The translations under genes and the position numbers were made by a program. The notes under the pieces were generated by a model, which saw only the letters and a program-made list of their open reading frames with translations, had not been told where the DNA came from and ran no database searches. A stretch of DNA of 64,000 bases, taken from the NCBI GenBank assembly GCA_015501605.1, contig JADNRZ010000002.1, positions 310,001 to 374,000 of the forward strand, in the 5' to 3' direction. Of this stretch, positions 1 to 12,600 are shown piece after piece (positions within the stretch are counted from its first letter, which is position 1; every line of letters begins with the position of its first letter). Origin of the DNA: Panaeolus papilionaceus (taxonomy: Eukaryota > Basidiomycota > Agaricomycetes > Agaricales).

Positions 1-3000
1 CTGACAACCCGTCAGGTGTATGACGAGTACCTTAACTCTGGAGGGGACAATGCAGGTACCCCCCAGGGCTCAGCTACCTATTTTCCCTGGAATATTCCTA
101 CTTTTTCATGTATCTAAACCATAGGGTCCTTGTAAATCTATCGGCGGTGTCTCACTCGAGCGAGCGATACACTTGGCCCTGGCAGTCGGTTCACCTTAGA
201 CATCCATATGGCATCCTTCTATAAGCTTCGAGACCGGTATGGCGCATAGAGCAGCGGTACTTCTACCAAATAATTACCCCTGGTTGACCTCGGATTAAAG
301 TAGCGTTCTGACTCGGACCCTAAGATTTATCCGCAACTTCTTGCCTGCGGTATTTGCGGCGGAGGTAATACAATGCTAATTTTAAGTTTGATAGCGACCT
401 GATAGTCGTCAAATGATGCTCTGTCTAAAGTACCATCGGCGGTACTTGGGGCAGACCTTGTGGTACTCAGATGACCAATATCGTGCATTTTTTATCAGAT
501 TAGAAAGAGCACTTCGAAACCTAAGCTATGATGATTCCACTTTAAGAATTAGGCCGTGGAGTTTAGCAAAGAATGATTATCTGGGCAACTGCTACAGTGC
601 GGCTTTAAACTTGTCGGATGCACTCCCCACAGTCTCAAGGGGCTCCGCAGGAGCAAGTTAGCCATGGCCGCCGACCAGTGAGTGAAGAACTTGCAGCAAC
701 ATCCCAAGGACGTATTATTCTTTATTATGTTTTCATGAACCCCCTGTGCTGGATCGACTTCGAATGATGACCGCAATTATGTTCTTTATCTATGACCCAC
801 ATAGTGTATATCGGAGCGTTCACTAGTACTACAAATGTCGGTACTAATTAAACGTGTGATACACCCCATACCTGTAGTGATGCTTTTCCCAGACGTCGAC
901 GTTCATATTATGAACTCTCAAAGGGCGCTACGACCCAATTAGGCACGCCTACTCCCAATTTTGTGTTGGCCAGCCTCATGTGCACGCGGTGCCGAAGCTG
1001 TTCGACCCATGGTGGTTTGTTCGGTTACCCCACTGCAAACATTCTTCATGATCCCAAGGCTCTCAATAACAGTCGAAATGAAAGCGGGGTTGTGGCGGAC
1101 AGCCCAAACAATCAGAACTATAATTGAAGTCAAAACGCTTATTTGTAATCCCAAATCTCACAGGGGTTTGCAAATAAGGCCTAGTGTCGACATTCGTGAC
1201 AGATGAGGGACTCTACATTCATGCCCAGCGGCTAATTGCGCTGCAGTTGACTGTCTCTACTCCTCTCTTCCTCTTCTCCATCAACGCCACACTCAATATG
1301 ATATTCATTTTATTCCAGTGATAAGAGGAGGGGGGCGCCATCGTGACACTTGGCATGAATGTTGCTGCTGCAAGCAATGGAAGTCCACTTAGTCAGGCGA
1401 TATCCAGAAATGTCTAGTATTTGAAAGCTTGAACATACATACATGGATACTTGAGTGGCATATCATGGATGATCTGACATCATTTGCCTATGGACCTCTT
1501 ATTTATTCAGTGGAGTGTATCCTCCCCCTTCTCAATGCGCTGCTCAAGATGACGGTAGAGCAATGACGACTCTGTTGCAACAGATTCCGAGAGTTTCACG
1601 AATAGTATCAATAGGCAATTAAACTTCTGAATCTGAAGGACCTAGTAATTACTGAACAGCACGTTGTTTCTAGCTCGGAAGTCGATATTTGATTTGATAA
1701 CGAGGTTGCTTCTCTTGCTCAGACGCGGTCATGCAGTGATTTGCTACAAAGTATACCTATGAGTACTCTGTAAGGACACGGAAAGGACTTCGCGTTCTGT
1801 GCCCGCTCCACCTCTTCAGCACATCGTCATTCGTTGTCATCGAACCCCGCACATGCGTACAGTTGACTTGATACTCGAAGATTTGATGGTGTGCTTATCT
1901 CGAACGTCTAAACATCTCGAAGCTCAGTAGCTCCCCTCGGAGGGCGTCTTACTGAATACACGAGGCTCCTCGGTGACGTTAAATTAGAGGATCCCTTAGA
2001 CTTCCTTGATGGCTCATCCCCAATTGCCGAGAATTGGGATCAAACGATTGCTGTTCTTTGATGCCATTGGATGATGCAACCTAAATCTAATTGTATAGTA
2101 GCGCTGGATACTCTGATACGTATCATATGTCGAAGTGGGTTAGATTATGCAATAGTTTCCAAACTTCATTGAGATATTGCGTAGAGGGGATTGGCGCTGT
2201 GTCCCCTCCATAAGCCCGTTGTTTGGCATCTCTCAGAAGACGTCCCACCAGACTTCACGAAAGTCCCCTACATATCAGCTTCTACGACTTGGCTTGCCCA
2301 CCAAAAACTCTCAATTGAATTGGTTGGAGCACTTTACACGTCTAGACAGCGAAGCGTAGATATGAAGGGATACCCTTTCTCTTAAGCGTTGCTGGAATTC
2401 GAAGTACTAGCATGGAGCCCACAGCTAGCTTCTATGGAAGTAGATCGACGAAGTTACGATGTAAAACCACGATATTCGGCGTCAGTTATTTGAGATTCAC
2501 GCTCCAGTTAGCTTAACAGCGAGTTGAACTATCGACGCTCCACAGGTGCGTGCCACTGTCAGCCTTCCATATTCTACGATCGTCGACACCCAGCGTTCTT
2601 TGGGTAGCGACCCACCTTTTTCATTTTAAGCGCAACATCTCTGTCAAACATTCTAAATGGCTCATGTCGAAACTCTCGCGTAAGGAGGTAGATCCTCGAG
2701 TTTCTTACCCCGACACCGTGGCATCAGAGCCCGTACTACCACCGCACCCCACAGTTATTCATTCAGCTGGGAGACCACAAGAGCATTGACCCACATACTT
2801 AGATTCTCTTAAACCCCTCTGTCCACATAAATCCAACTTACTGTTTACGGTAGGCTTAGCATTAGGCGCGGATGGGATACATCCGGGAGCAGGAGGTGTC
2901 AGACAGTTCTCAGGGTTACTCCTCATGACTTCAAAGGCACACGCCACGCACCTATATGTGTCTCCTGATTGAGCGTCGGGCAAGAACGGAAGGGTCTGAC

Positions 3001-6000
3001 GACGAGGGTGTGGGGTAAAGAATGCGGGGTACAGAGCAGATAGACATCACGAGCAGTGGAAATCGTGGGTAGAGAGGGAGGCATTTAGCATTATCTCCAG
3101 TTCGTGGCCCCCCCCTCGAAATTCACGGAGTTGAGAGTGTTGTGACACTGAATTTTGAGAAGAACATAGATGTTTCTAGACGCGACGATTATATCGTCCC
3201 CAGACTTTGGGGATATTCAGTCCTCCATTTTATGCCAAACTGCCGGTAGTGGTCCCGGTAGGTGTATACCGACTCGAATACCAGCATCTGCCATAGTGCG
3301 CTGTAGCGAGCATTTTATTACCTACACATGCATTCTGTTGACCAAACAGCTAACGCGGCCAGCTCTAGTTCTTATCGATTAGTAGGTATCCGTTTAAAAG
3401 TTACACTAGTCATATTTCCATATGTACCTAACTTATGTGTATGTTCAAATTGAATTATAGGCGCCGCACGGGCATTTGTCCTCCCGAAACGCCGCCCCCA
3501 CAAAAATGTAATTTACTACTCCAACGTTCGACATAGAGACGTACAGTCTTCAAGGCTCGAGCACATTGCCGCCATGCATCGTCCAGGCGTCCAGTAACCG
3601 TGCGTACAAGCAATTCAATAATTTCCTCGGCCTTATAAATACCCGTTCGACGGCCCCCCTTCCTCTCTACCCTTGGCGCATGGAGAAAACCGACAGGTGA
3701 ACACCGCCCAAAATCGCATCAAACATTAATGCTCAAAGATAAGCCCAACGTAAGTATGTACTAGCAAGGGTCAGGTCACCGTCACTTCCGAGACCACGAA
3801 TCAAAGAGCACCCTCAGTATCATTCAACGTAATCGTTCCAAGATATCTCCTGAAACGCCGGAAGGCGCAGTATGTTGTTCGGTGTTCACAGTTTGGTGCC
3901 TCAGCCTCGCTCCTTTCCTGCAAACTACCTAAAAAGGAAAGGACGCGCAACGCGTGCGTGGGAGCGCATTTTGATTGGATGAGGAGCGTTGTTTGCGTCA
4001 TTCGAATCGGGGCGGCGTCCTGTTCGCAAGTCGCAACAACAGCACAGCAACGCTGATGGTAGACAGAAGTCTGACATTCTGACAGTACTCGTACCTGAGC
4101 ACCGCAAGTGAGAGTTCTGAGCCAATTCGCTGTGTTGGGCGAATTCAAAAGTTGATCCCGAAAAAAACCGATTTAAAAACTTATTCGGTACCGAATGTTT
4201 TTTAGAATAGAATTTCGGGATGATTTTTACGAATTTCTATTTGGATGTTCTGTCACAGCGTTGTGGACGGTGCAGAGTGCAGGTCAAGGCTCATGTTCGA
4301 ACATCCACAGCCTGGGCTCTCAGTTACTTTGAGCCACCTGGTTCGAGGGAGAGTTGTGATGCCACTGAGAAAAAAACCTCGAAATACATGAACGTGTTCA
4401 CAATCATATTCATGGACATTAGCGAATGCAAGTACCAGCGACATCTGAACGGCAGGGATCGCCAGGTTACATCGTCATAAAAGCACCCACACATTGTTCC
4501 AGGCCTGTTCGAAAGAACTGGATTTGCCCTCCGTCATAATCTAGACTTTTCACAGACCCTCATTATTGTCGGCGATAAAGAGGCGATGCACCTACAACAC
4601 AGCCAAGGTGTTCCGCCTTTTGATTGAGAAGTTACTCCCCCGACCTTTTCGTCCTCTGTAATCAGTTATTACTAGTATGCTACCCGTACGCTGCGCACCG
4701 AGAAGCAGAGGCCTAAGCATTTCGGTCCTCGAATACCCAAACCGACGTCGGAGGGATGTATCGGCGAGATGCGAGATGCCGAAATTTATCTCGTTCGATA
4801 CTGTAATGCAATATTCGATGGGGTCATTCTAAACCCCAAATATTCCCCAGAGTCTAGAAAATCATTACCCTACACCATACCAACTGACAAACGTGCTGGA
4901 GAAATACTCTTCACACAGCGAGGCTCAACGTTTCGGACAAATATCCCGTACTCAAGTTAGTAAGGGTCGTGATCTTTGTCCCTTATCGTCTGAATCCGAA
5001 AGCCTACATGATATACAATGAAAGTATCACACCACGAGCAATCACTTCGTTCTGAATCAAGAAGAACAACATACAAATCAAGAGGCGCCGCATTGAATGG
5101 AATCAGAAAGGTGAAAAGCCACAACAATGCAATTCCCCACCTACCTTCGTCCCGACACAGTTTGAATAATCCCATCAACAGGCCAAGGTCGCGCAGCCTA
5201 CTACATCCAGTAATCAAGGACTCAAGGGGCGGAACCCCTGTTTTCAAGCTTTTCCCTAGAAAACAAACTTCGTGGGTTTTGGTTACTGTTCGATAATTAC
5301 TTAGCTGGAAAGATGATTCAGAATGTTTACATAGTCCTTAGCACGAACTATGCGCAAGAATGGCGTGCTGAGGTTAGACTCATTTTCTCAGGTTGGTTCA
5401 TCATTGATTCAGACGCTCGATGCCCAAGTCATAATCGTACAATTGAGCTTTAAACTCATAGAAAAATTTGTCCTCTCCGAGATAACAAGGGGAGAAAATG
5501 TCCATTTTTTTTTAATCCCGACGAGCCAAGCTGAAGCGGAAGCTTCGAGATCATCCCTCCAAAACAGCTTATTTCCTATACCAAGACCATGTTAATAGGA
5601 GAACAAATTGGTTGTGGGTGCATTCAGACCTCCTCAAAACCTCTTTGTAGACCGTTTCTCTCACTGCTGAGTTTTGCTCGTTCTTCCATGGTGAGGAAGG
5701 GAGATATCGGCAATCTAAGGTCAAAAAATTTCCAAAATTCAATTGGCGTAATTCTCAGTTTCAGAAAAGGCAACAGGGGGTATTGTCACACACTAGTGAC
5801 ATGCAGATAAGACGAGATTGGGGCACCCGATCGTGATCTACCAAATCTCTGTCTGGGCTCTTCGTTTTGTTTTTGGAAGAGGTTTTGAGGGTGGGTCAAT
5901 GGGAGGGAAGGTGGGCATGAATGGCCAGCCAACTGATCCGATCGGGCGTGGACCTTTCTTATTATTGAGAAAGGACGGGAATGCTCGAAAACCAAGGTTT

Positions 6001-6458
6001 GGTATACACCCTCAAGTGCCAACCACCATAGTCGCAGGGGCAATTACATTCCAATCTCTCATCAAAATTTTTCAGTTTCGGCAGGGTTCAAATCGCATTA
6101 CATATATATCTCACCACTTTATATCAGGCCCTCTTTTTTTTTCTTTCTCATTGCATATCCTCATTCCTCCATCCCCCCCATCCCTCGCTGGTAGTCGCGT
6201 CGCACATTGCTAGTCGATACTAGCTATCCACGTTCAACGTCTTAGCCGCCGACCGAGACGACAAATTACCCAGCCTAGCGGCCATTTCGCTTATCGGGCA
6301 GGAAAGGTTTCTTGAAGAATAGTTGACGTCACTGTGGTTTTCCTTTCTATACCCGTTGTCTCAATCCCAACCCACCCACCCACTTCTCCCTCACCACTCA
6401 GCTCCCCTTGTACTCACTCCATTCTCCCTTGTCTCCCCATCTTCGTACATTCTTCGAC
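1..6458. other. Gene-free stretch upstream of the CBM21 gene
   Basis: Only short open frames without plausible splice partners, conserved motifs or domain-like composition occur here. I see no transposase, reverse transcriptase or tRNA. One notable structure is the imperfect palindrome at 4155-4221, listed separately. The last 340 bases (about 6121-6458) become strongly pyrimidine-rich on the + strand, as expected for the promoter and leader of the downstream gene. Decayed repeats cannot be excluded without a genome-wide comparison. Confidence 0.6.
4155..4221. repeat. 67-nt imperfect palindrome
   Basis: The centre is a perfect 14-nt palindrome, ATTCGGTACCGAAT (4183-4196). It is flanked by matching AAAAAC (4175-4180) and GTTTTT (4197-4202), and the outer ends are ATCCCGAAA (4155-4163) and TTTCGGGAT (4213-4221). 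The two halves could fold into a hairpin with small internal loops. It could be a miniature inverted-repeat element, a protein-binding site or chance; copy number in the genome would decide. Confidence 0.55.
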
Positions 6459-9400
6459 ATGCCTTATTCAGTCCCCGCACCACAACCCGCACCTCTGCCG
6501 ATCCACTCACAAGGCAGAGCTGGCCACCGAAGGTCGTATACCCACCACTTCCATCCTGAACATTCGACCACCACCAAGACGCAAAGCAGCGCATTTTCAT
6601 CCCTTGGCGCACTCCCTCGCAGGCGAACCAACTCTTCTATGTCTATCATGACCCAGAACCTGCCCAAAAAACCTACCTTCCACCTTGGAAGAGATGAGGA
6701 CGACGACGAAGATTCGTCTCCAGATGACCAACCCACGATCTCAAAGCCAACGAGCCATGATAATGACCGCAAGCGTAATGAATTTGACGACGACCGCACT
6801 TTGCCTCCCTTACGCCTAAAAGTAAAACAACTGGGGCCTTACTCATCTGGCCAACCTTCTTCTCCGAGATCCTCCCCTCGATCATCACCTCCACCACAAA
6901 TTCACCTCCAGCCATCAACCGCCGCAGCTCAAACTGGCGCCGTCCCTTTCCCTCGCACCTCTCCCCTTGGTTCGCCAACCGCAACGGCACCTTTCACATA
7001 TCCCACTGACAAGCCTGCCGAGCGTTCACCCCGACCCTCCGTCAACCGTACATCCTCTTCACCCATCCTTCTCTCCAATGGCAAACCATTAAAATCATCC
7101 CTAAAATCATCCTCATCCTCCCCAGATATCCCCTTCCCACCGCAGTCGCTCGTCCCCAGCAGGATGTATCCAGAACTTCACCCACACCACCATCACCATC
7201 ACCACCACCACCACCACCACCACCACGCACATCAACGCGCTGCTTCAGCCCCTTCAACTCCACATATCTCTACGATTTCCATTCCATCCAGCACCAACTC
7301 GAGCGCGGCATCCTCTGAAGCGGGAAGCCCACCACCATCACCGCTCCCAACACCAAAAGCCGTCCACTTCCCCTCTTCAGAAGAAGGTGGACTCGCAACC
7401 ATCAAGCTCTTCAACCGCACGGGAAAGCCAGCTTCTCTCTCGCGCAACGTCGACGAAACCGAGACAGAGACAGAGGGTGAGAGTTCAGCGTCGGGAATGG
7501 GGCCGATGGCGGCGTTTGGTATGAGGGGTGGATGGGGTAGCGTCGGTGCAAAGCAATCTCGCGGATATCCTTTCCCAAAGGTTCCCGCTTCTCCCAAGAG
7601 CCCACTCAGGGAAATATTCGAGTTTATCTCAGAATATGGCGTCGACGCGACGAGGTCTGACGTGATCCCTCGTCTCGGAGCGGAGCGGGGTGACGGGAAC
7701 GTTTATATTGAGAGTTTGGGCTTCGCTACCACCAGGGCTCCAGGTGAGCACGCTAATATTTATTTTTTGTCGAGCCCTTTCTGAACTCTTTTCATTAGAT
7801 GGCACATTTATTCAAAAATCCCCACTCACCCTCCTCGGAACCCTCTTGGTCCGCAACCTCAGTTACCAAAAAACAGTCGCTGTTCGCTATACCCTTGACG
7901 AGTGGCATACCACCAACGAAGTCCTCGCAACCCACGTCAAATCCCTTGATGCGCTCCCCACAGCTCTCTCCCACCTCGGACGCGGTCAAGGCGTGCGTCG
8001 CATTCGCGGCCCAGATGATATCGAAGCCGAGGAAGCGACTGGGTCTGGTAAAACCTGGGGTGACCTGCACCCTGCATGGGATCGCTTCGCCTTCGATATC
8101 TCGTTAGAAGGCTACTCATCTACACTTGAGAGGCGTACCATGTACATGGTTGGCAAGTACGCGACAAACGCCGTGGGTGGAACCGGCTATGCCAATCTGG
8201 TACGCGCCGGCGTTAACGCTGGTGCGGCTGGAGAGTGGTGGGACAACAACAATGGTACCAACTATCGCATTGGATTTGCCAAGACGGGACGTGAGGTCAA
8301 GGTGGAGAAGGAGCTTCCCAAAGAAGCAGAGGAGAGCACCGAAGGGTACAAACGCAGCACTGTCGTCAGCGCACCTTGTGAGTATCTGATAATTTTCCTT
8401 TGTCTTGATGATCGCCTGTTCTGATAAAATTTTATCAGCTGTCTTCATGCCTAAACCCATCCCAGCGCCCCCTCAGATTTCAAATTCAGTCTCGTTCCCA
8501 TCCACGAGCTATCAGACACCTGGACCTCAATCTATCTATAGCCCGCAAGAAGCTCAGCAGCGCCAGGCAGCGCTTACCCAAAGCACGCTTGCGCGACTCA
8601 AGAAGCTTAACCTGCGCAATTACGCCGCACCTAATGTCCCCAGCAGGCCACACACGTCGAGTATCAGCAGCGTCAACAGTACTGACTCAATCAGCAGCAC
8701 GTCAACCTCTTCCAGCCACAGCACCGTTACCAGCACTGATTCGACGCCATTGCACACTCCAATCTTGGAGGACTGCAAGGAGCCATACGGAGTCCAGCTC
8801 GCTACACATGACCCTGATACCAACCTCCTTGGTGGCAACGGATCACTTCTCTCTAGGCGCACCGATAGTCCTGCTGTTCAGTCTCTGAGTATGCACCTCG
8901 AGAACGGATTCCCAGCTACCTACATGGCCGATAGAAGGAAGCCTGATACCAGTGTCCCATCTCTGCCAGAGTTGGGATCCAGTCCTCCGTTTAGCGACAT
9001 GTCTGGCATCCAGATGGCTGGAGCCACCAGGAACGGCAAGGTATCTGACCATCCCATTGATAGCAATGCGAGCTGGTCATGGGGATCGTTCACTGCTGCA
9101 GCCAAATCCGCTCAGGACGAGGACGAGGTCGACCCTACGAGCTATCAGTCTCACTCACGCTCATCCTCTGGATCTGGTGCCCCAATCGGTATGGGTGCCA
9201 TCGCACCACCTCAGAGGCGTCGTCCATCCGGTGCAAGTGCGCATACACCCACCTCTCATAACGGACACGGCCACCACGAGGCTGGCTCTAAAGGATCTGA
9301 TGATTCAAGTTCAGGTTCTGGGTCAGACTCTCGTCGTCGTTCCGCTAATGCGACGCCGACACCTACCAGGCCGATGTCCCCTATATCTCCTCCCGCTTCA

Positions 9401-9688
9401 CCTCGCCGTGTCTGGGCTCCCCTCTCGACATTTGCTGGAGGTGCCCACGTTCCAAGCCCAATGGGACGTACTGGCTCGCCTATGGGCTCTCCTGCTCCTA
9501 GTCCACCCCCTTCCAACCTTGCCACTCCTACTGGGACGACGTCGCCTGCCTCCCCCAAGGACGACGCCGTCTATCAGGCTTTCGTCAGGCAATGGTGCTT
9601 TGCTCAAGGTCCTGCTCCCAGCCCTGGACCTGGTGCCAGCATGAGCACAGCAGAGTCAACACCAGAGAAGAGGTTGGCGGTGAACTGA
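6459..9688 (+). CDS. CBM21-domain protein, likely glycogen-targeting regulatory subunit of protein phosphatase 1
   Basis: Three exons, 6459-7743, 7799-8377 and 8439-9688, join in phase (1037 aa). The start is the first ATG (MPYSVPAPQ); the open frame extends upstream only to a TTG. The N-terminal ~400 residues are Ser/Pro-rich and hold a run of 14 His (7185-7226). A CBM21 domain spans the end of exon 1 and exon 2: a segment reading LLGTLLVRNLSYQKTVAVRY, then YTLDEW, FAFDISL and the ligand-binding WWDNNNGTNYRIGF. CBM21 proteins such as yeast Gac1 and animal PPP1R3 bring PP1 to glycogen to activate glycogen synthase. The C-terminal ~420 residues are again low-complexity with many SP sites, suggesting phosphorylation control. 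I did not find a clear RVxF PP1-docking motif by eye, so the PP1 role rests on the family. Confidence 0.88.
7185..7226 (+). repeat. Polyhistidine-encoding CAC/CAT run
   Basis: Fourteen consecutive His codons, mostly CAC with two CAT, lie in the disordered N-terminal half of the CBM21 protein. The near-pure CAC array suggests expansion by replication slippage. Confidence 0.95.
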
Positions 9689-12600
9689 AGAGGTGTGGGT
9701 GGGTGATACTGTGACGAGTCGCAGTGGTGGAGAATGCCGAGCGCTGGTGACAGTGATTGACAGCCTTCTCGCACTGATAATATATTATTCCAAACTTTAT
9801 CGCTCTCTTTCAAGGCGTTGAAGGCGTTGGGAAGCGAAATGAGCTCGTTGAGGTCGACATCTTTTCTTTCTTTCATTCGTATGGACTTGTACCCATTTAT
9901 TTTTTCTTGTTCTTTTCCTCAACATCAGTGCGCTATGATGTGTACGCACGCGCGCTTCTTTATCGTCGTTCAACACCTACAAACGTACGCTGCGATTCAA
10001 CTCGGTCTCATCTATGACCAGCATTTTTTATCCCTATCCTATCTATCCGTGTCTGTTTCAACCTTGAGTTTCAACATCTATCCTTATCTATGTCCCTTAG
10101 CTGTATCAGTATATGTTCTCGCCCTTTCCCCTTCGCCTTACCCCCTATCCACCCAAAATTCTCTCGATTACCATTCATCTGCCAATCGTGACATCTGATT
10201 CATGTTTCTTCGTTCCTACATAGACTTTCGGTTGAACGTTTATCTTGCATATTCCATTCCATCCATATCAATTTTCATCTTTCCCCCGCCACCCATACCA
10301 TGCACATTTTCTTCTTTTCATATCTCTTAATTGTCTCCGTCTCTCTCTATACCGCCTCTGTACAATAGCACTACATTATATTGTTTTCTTTAGGATTTTT
10401 TTCTTCTTAGTTTTCATCATGTCATCAAATCAACCTGTTGTTTTTTTGGGCTCTCTTCCTTTATCAATCAACCTATTCTGTTTCGCTTCCCTAAAAGTGC
10501 TTGAGTGCTTGTGCCTTCATCTTAAGAGATTGAGCATTTACTTGGTGATCAGCAAGATTTGAGTCAATCATCAACAGGGAGCAGCATTCTTGCTCTTCAT
10601 ATCCTCTTCATTTCCGACCATAATCTTACTACATGCCGCGGTATGCCCCTGACTTCTAACAATATCAATCCCTTGCCGACGGTCAAATCAGCTTTCAAAG
10701 GGGGGCACGATCGCGCCCTCAATGCATCAATAATAGAGTGCACCTTCCATTCTTGACACTCCACAGTCATCGATAAAGCTTCAAGACACTTTGGGACTTT
10801 TGGGACTTTCAATCGCGACCAATTGAGTTTCCTGTGCACGTTCGACCCAGTGCCAACCTATCCACTATTTTTTTAGTCAAGAGTGATTTGATTCCTTTTC
10901 TTCGATGAGAAGCTGCGGAAAAATATTATAAACATGTATGCATACGGCGTCGGTGATCGCAGAACTTCGAGATTCGAACAGCTTTAAAACTGCGTCGGGG
11001 CACGCAATCAACCGGTCCCGTGTGTTAGGCGTCTCGGTATGCGTGTCGTACAAAATCCTCATTTATCTCGGTAATACGGCTACAAAAATGTGTTTTCTAA
11101 TATTATTACACGCACAACGCGCTGACATAGCGCTTACTGATCTTTCCTCGTTCCGGAATGTCGTTTTCTAGCGTGCAGTGAGTGGTCGTGGCGCAAGCGT
11201 AGGAACTCGAATGAGGCTGACTGAGAGCATTTACAAGTTCGATCAGCGAAATTGACCCAGGTAAGACGTGTGTTTGCAATTACCGTGGTACCCTTGAACT
11301 AGTTGAACCTCATTCACTTTTACAGGGGTGAATAATAGCCGACATTGCATCCACGAAAGCCTAAGTTCGACTTTTTATTCACAACAGGGAAGGGCTTCGG
11401 AGTGATAAGCATATAGTTACAGGGTGCGTTGTGTAGCGAGTCTCGCACTGAGGCTGACACCGCTAGTGCTATTTTTATCATCCCATCTCGCGCTTTCAAG
11501 TTATTCATAAAACATGCCCTATAATTTATAATGCAGTATTCAACCATGTCGGCGAAACTCCCAAGCACGAATAGAACAACTACTCAGCCTCGAACTTCCT
11601 GGAAAAACATATACAATAAGAGATGGGGTGCAATCATAAATCGTCAAATACAATCAGGAAGCACAGGTGGACAGCCCTCGCATCACTTCGAATTCAGTTT
11701 TGCATCTACTAAACAATGCTCATATGCCTAGATCTCAATGTCCTCTCCACGTATCCAGTGAGTGGTATCCCCACGCGCCATTGTCTCTCATTCCGAAGAT
11801 CTACAACTCTGGTCAACTGTATTGAAACCCAAATTAAGCACCACTAAAAACACCTCGTTTTACGTTTTTCAATCATCCTTATTCAATGGATCGCGTGCTC
11901 AATTCAAAAGGCGAGAGAGAAATATCCTTCAAGGATATGTTTCTTTTGCATGCGCACTCATCGCTTTGTATTCTCGCTGATGCGACCGCTCTGCATCGCT
12001 TTATCCCGTCAGGCTGTTCGTGGTCGCCCACCCACGCCCACAAGATATTCACATCCGCTTCCGACGTTGGGGCGTATCAGCTCGCTCTCGATAGCGTGTG
12101 TATTCTCTGCGCAAAATCCCAGATAAGGGTCTATCTGATAAGCGTTTCGCAAAGTCAACAAGGTTAGAGATTGCGTCAGCATGAGTCTAAGTGAACCATG
12201 GTTCAGTGATGGATCTACAATTGTGACTATCGTAATCAAGCTGACCGCCGCTCGACAGGGATATACCTTCCGTTCGACCACAGTCGGATGGAATGAGTAA
12301 GTCGAAAGAATGTGGGTCTTGACAACTGCGGTTAACACCATACCTCAACGGCATTCCGATACCATGGCGGGCACACTGGAGCACCATGATGCCCTCCAAT
12401 AATCGAAATACATTATCTTTTCTTGTCATTTTCTCATGCTCTCAAGCCCTGAAGCATCGCATCACCTTTTTGTATGAAAACTGATGTTCTTGTTAGAAAT
12501 AAGCCTTCACACCATCAACAACGATGTGGCGCCGGTTACAGGGAATAATGCAGCACGACGATGAGAAGAAACCCTGAGAAACGCAGCTCCTCTTCTGTCC

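Noticed and set aside
413..661. 82-codon open frame in the left gene-free region
   Set aside because: No motif, no splice partners, and composition like the surrounding random frames.
3801..4148. 115-codon minus-strand frame
   Set aside because: No recognisable domain and overlapped by equally open frames in other phases.
5818..6213. 131-codon plus-strand frame before the CBM21 gene
   Set aside because: The first codon is not ATG, and the frame runs into the pyrimidine-rich leader; no conserved features.
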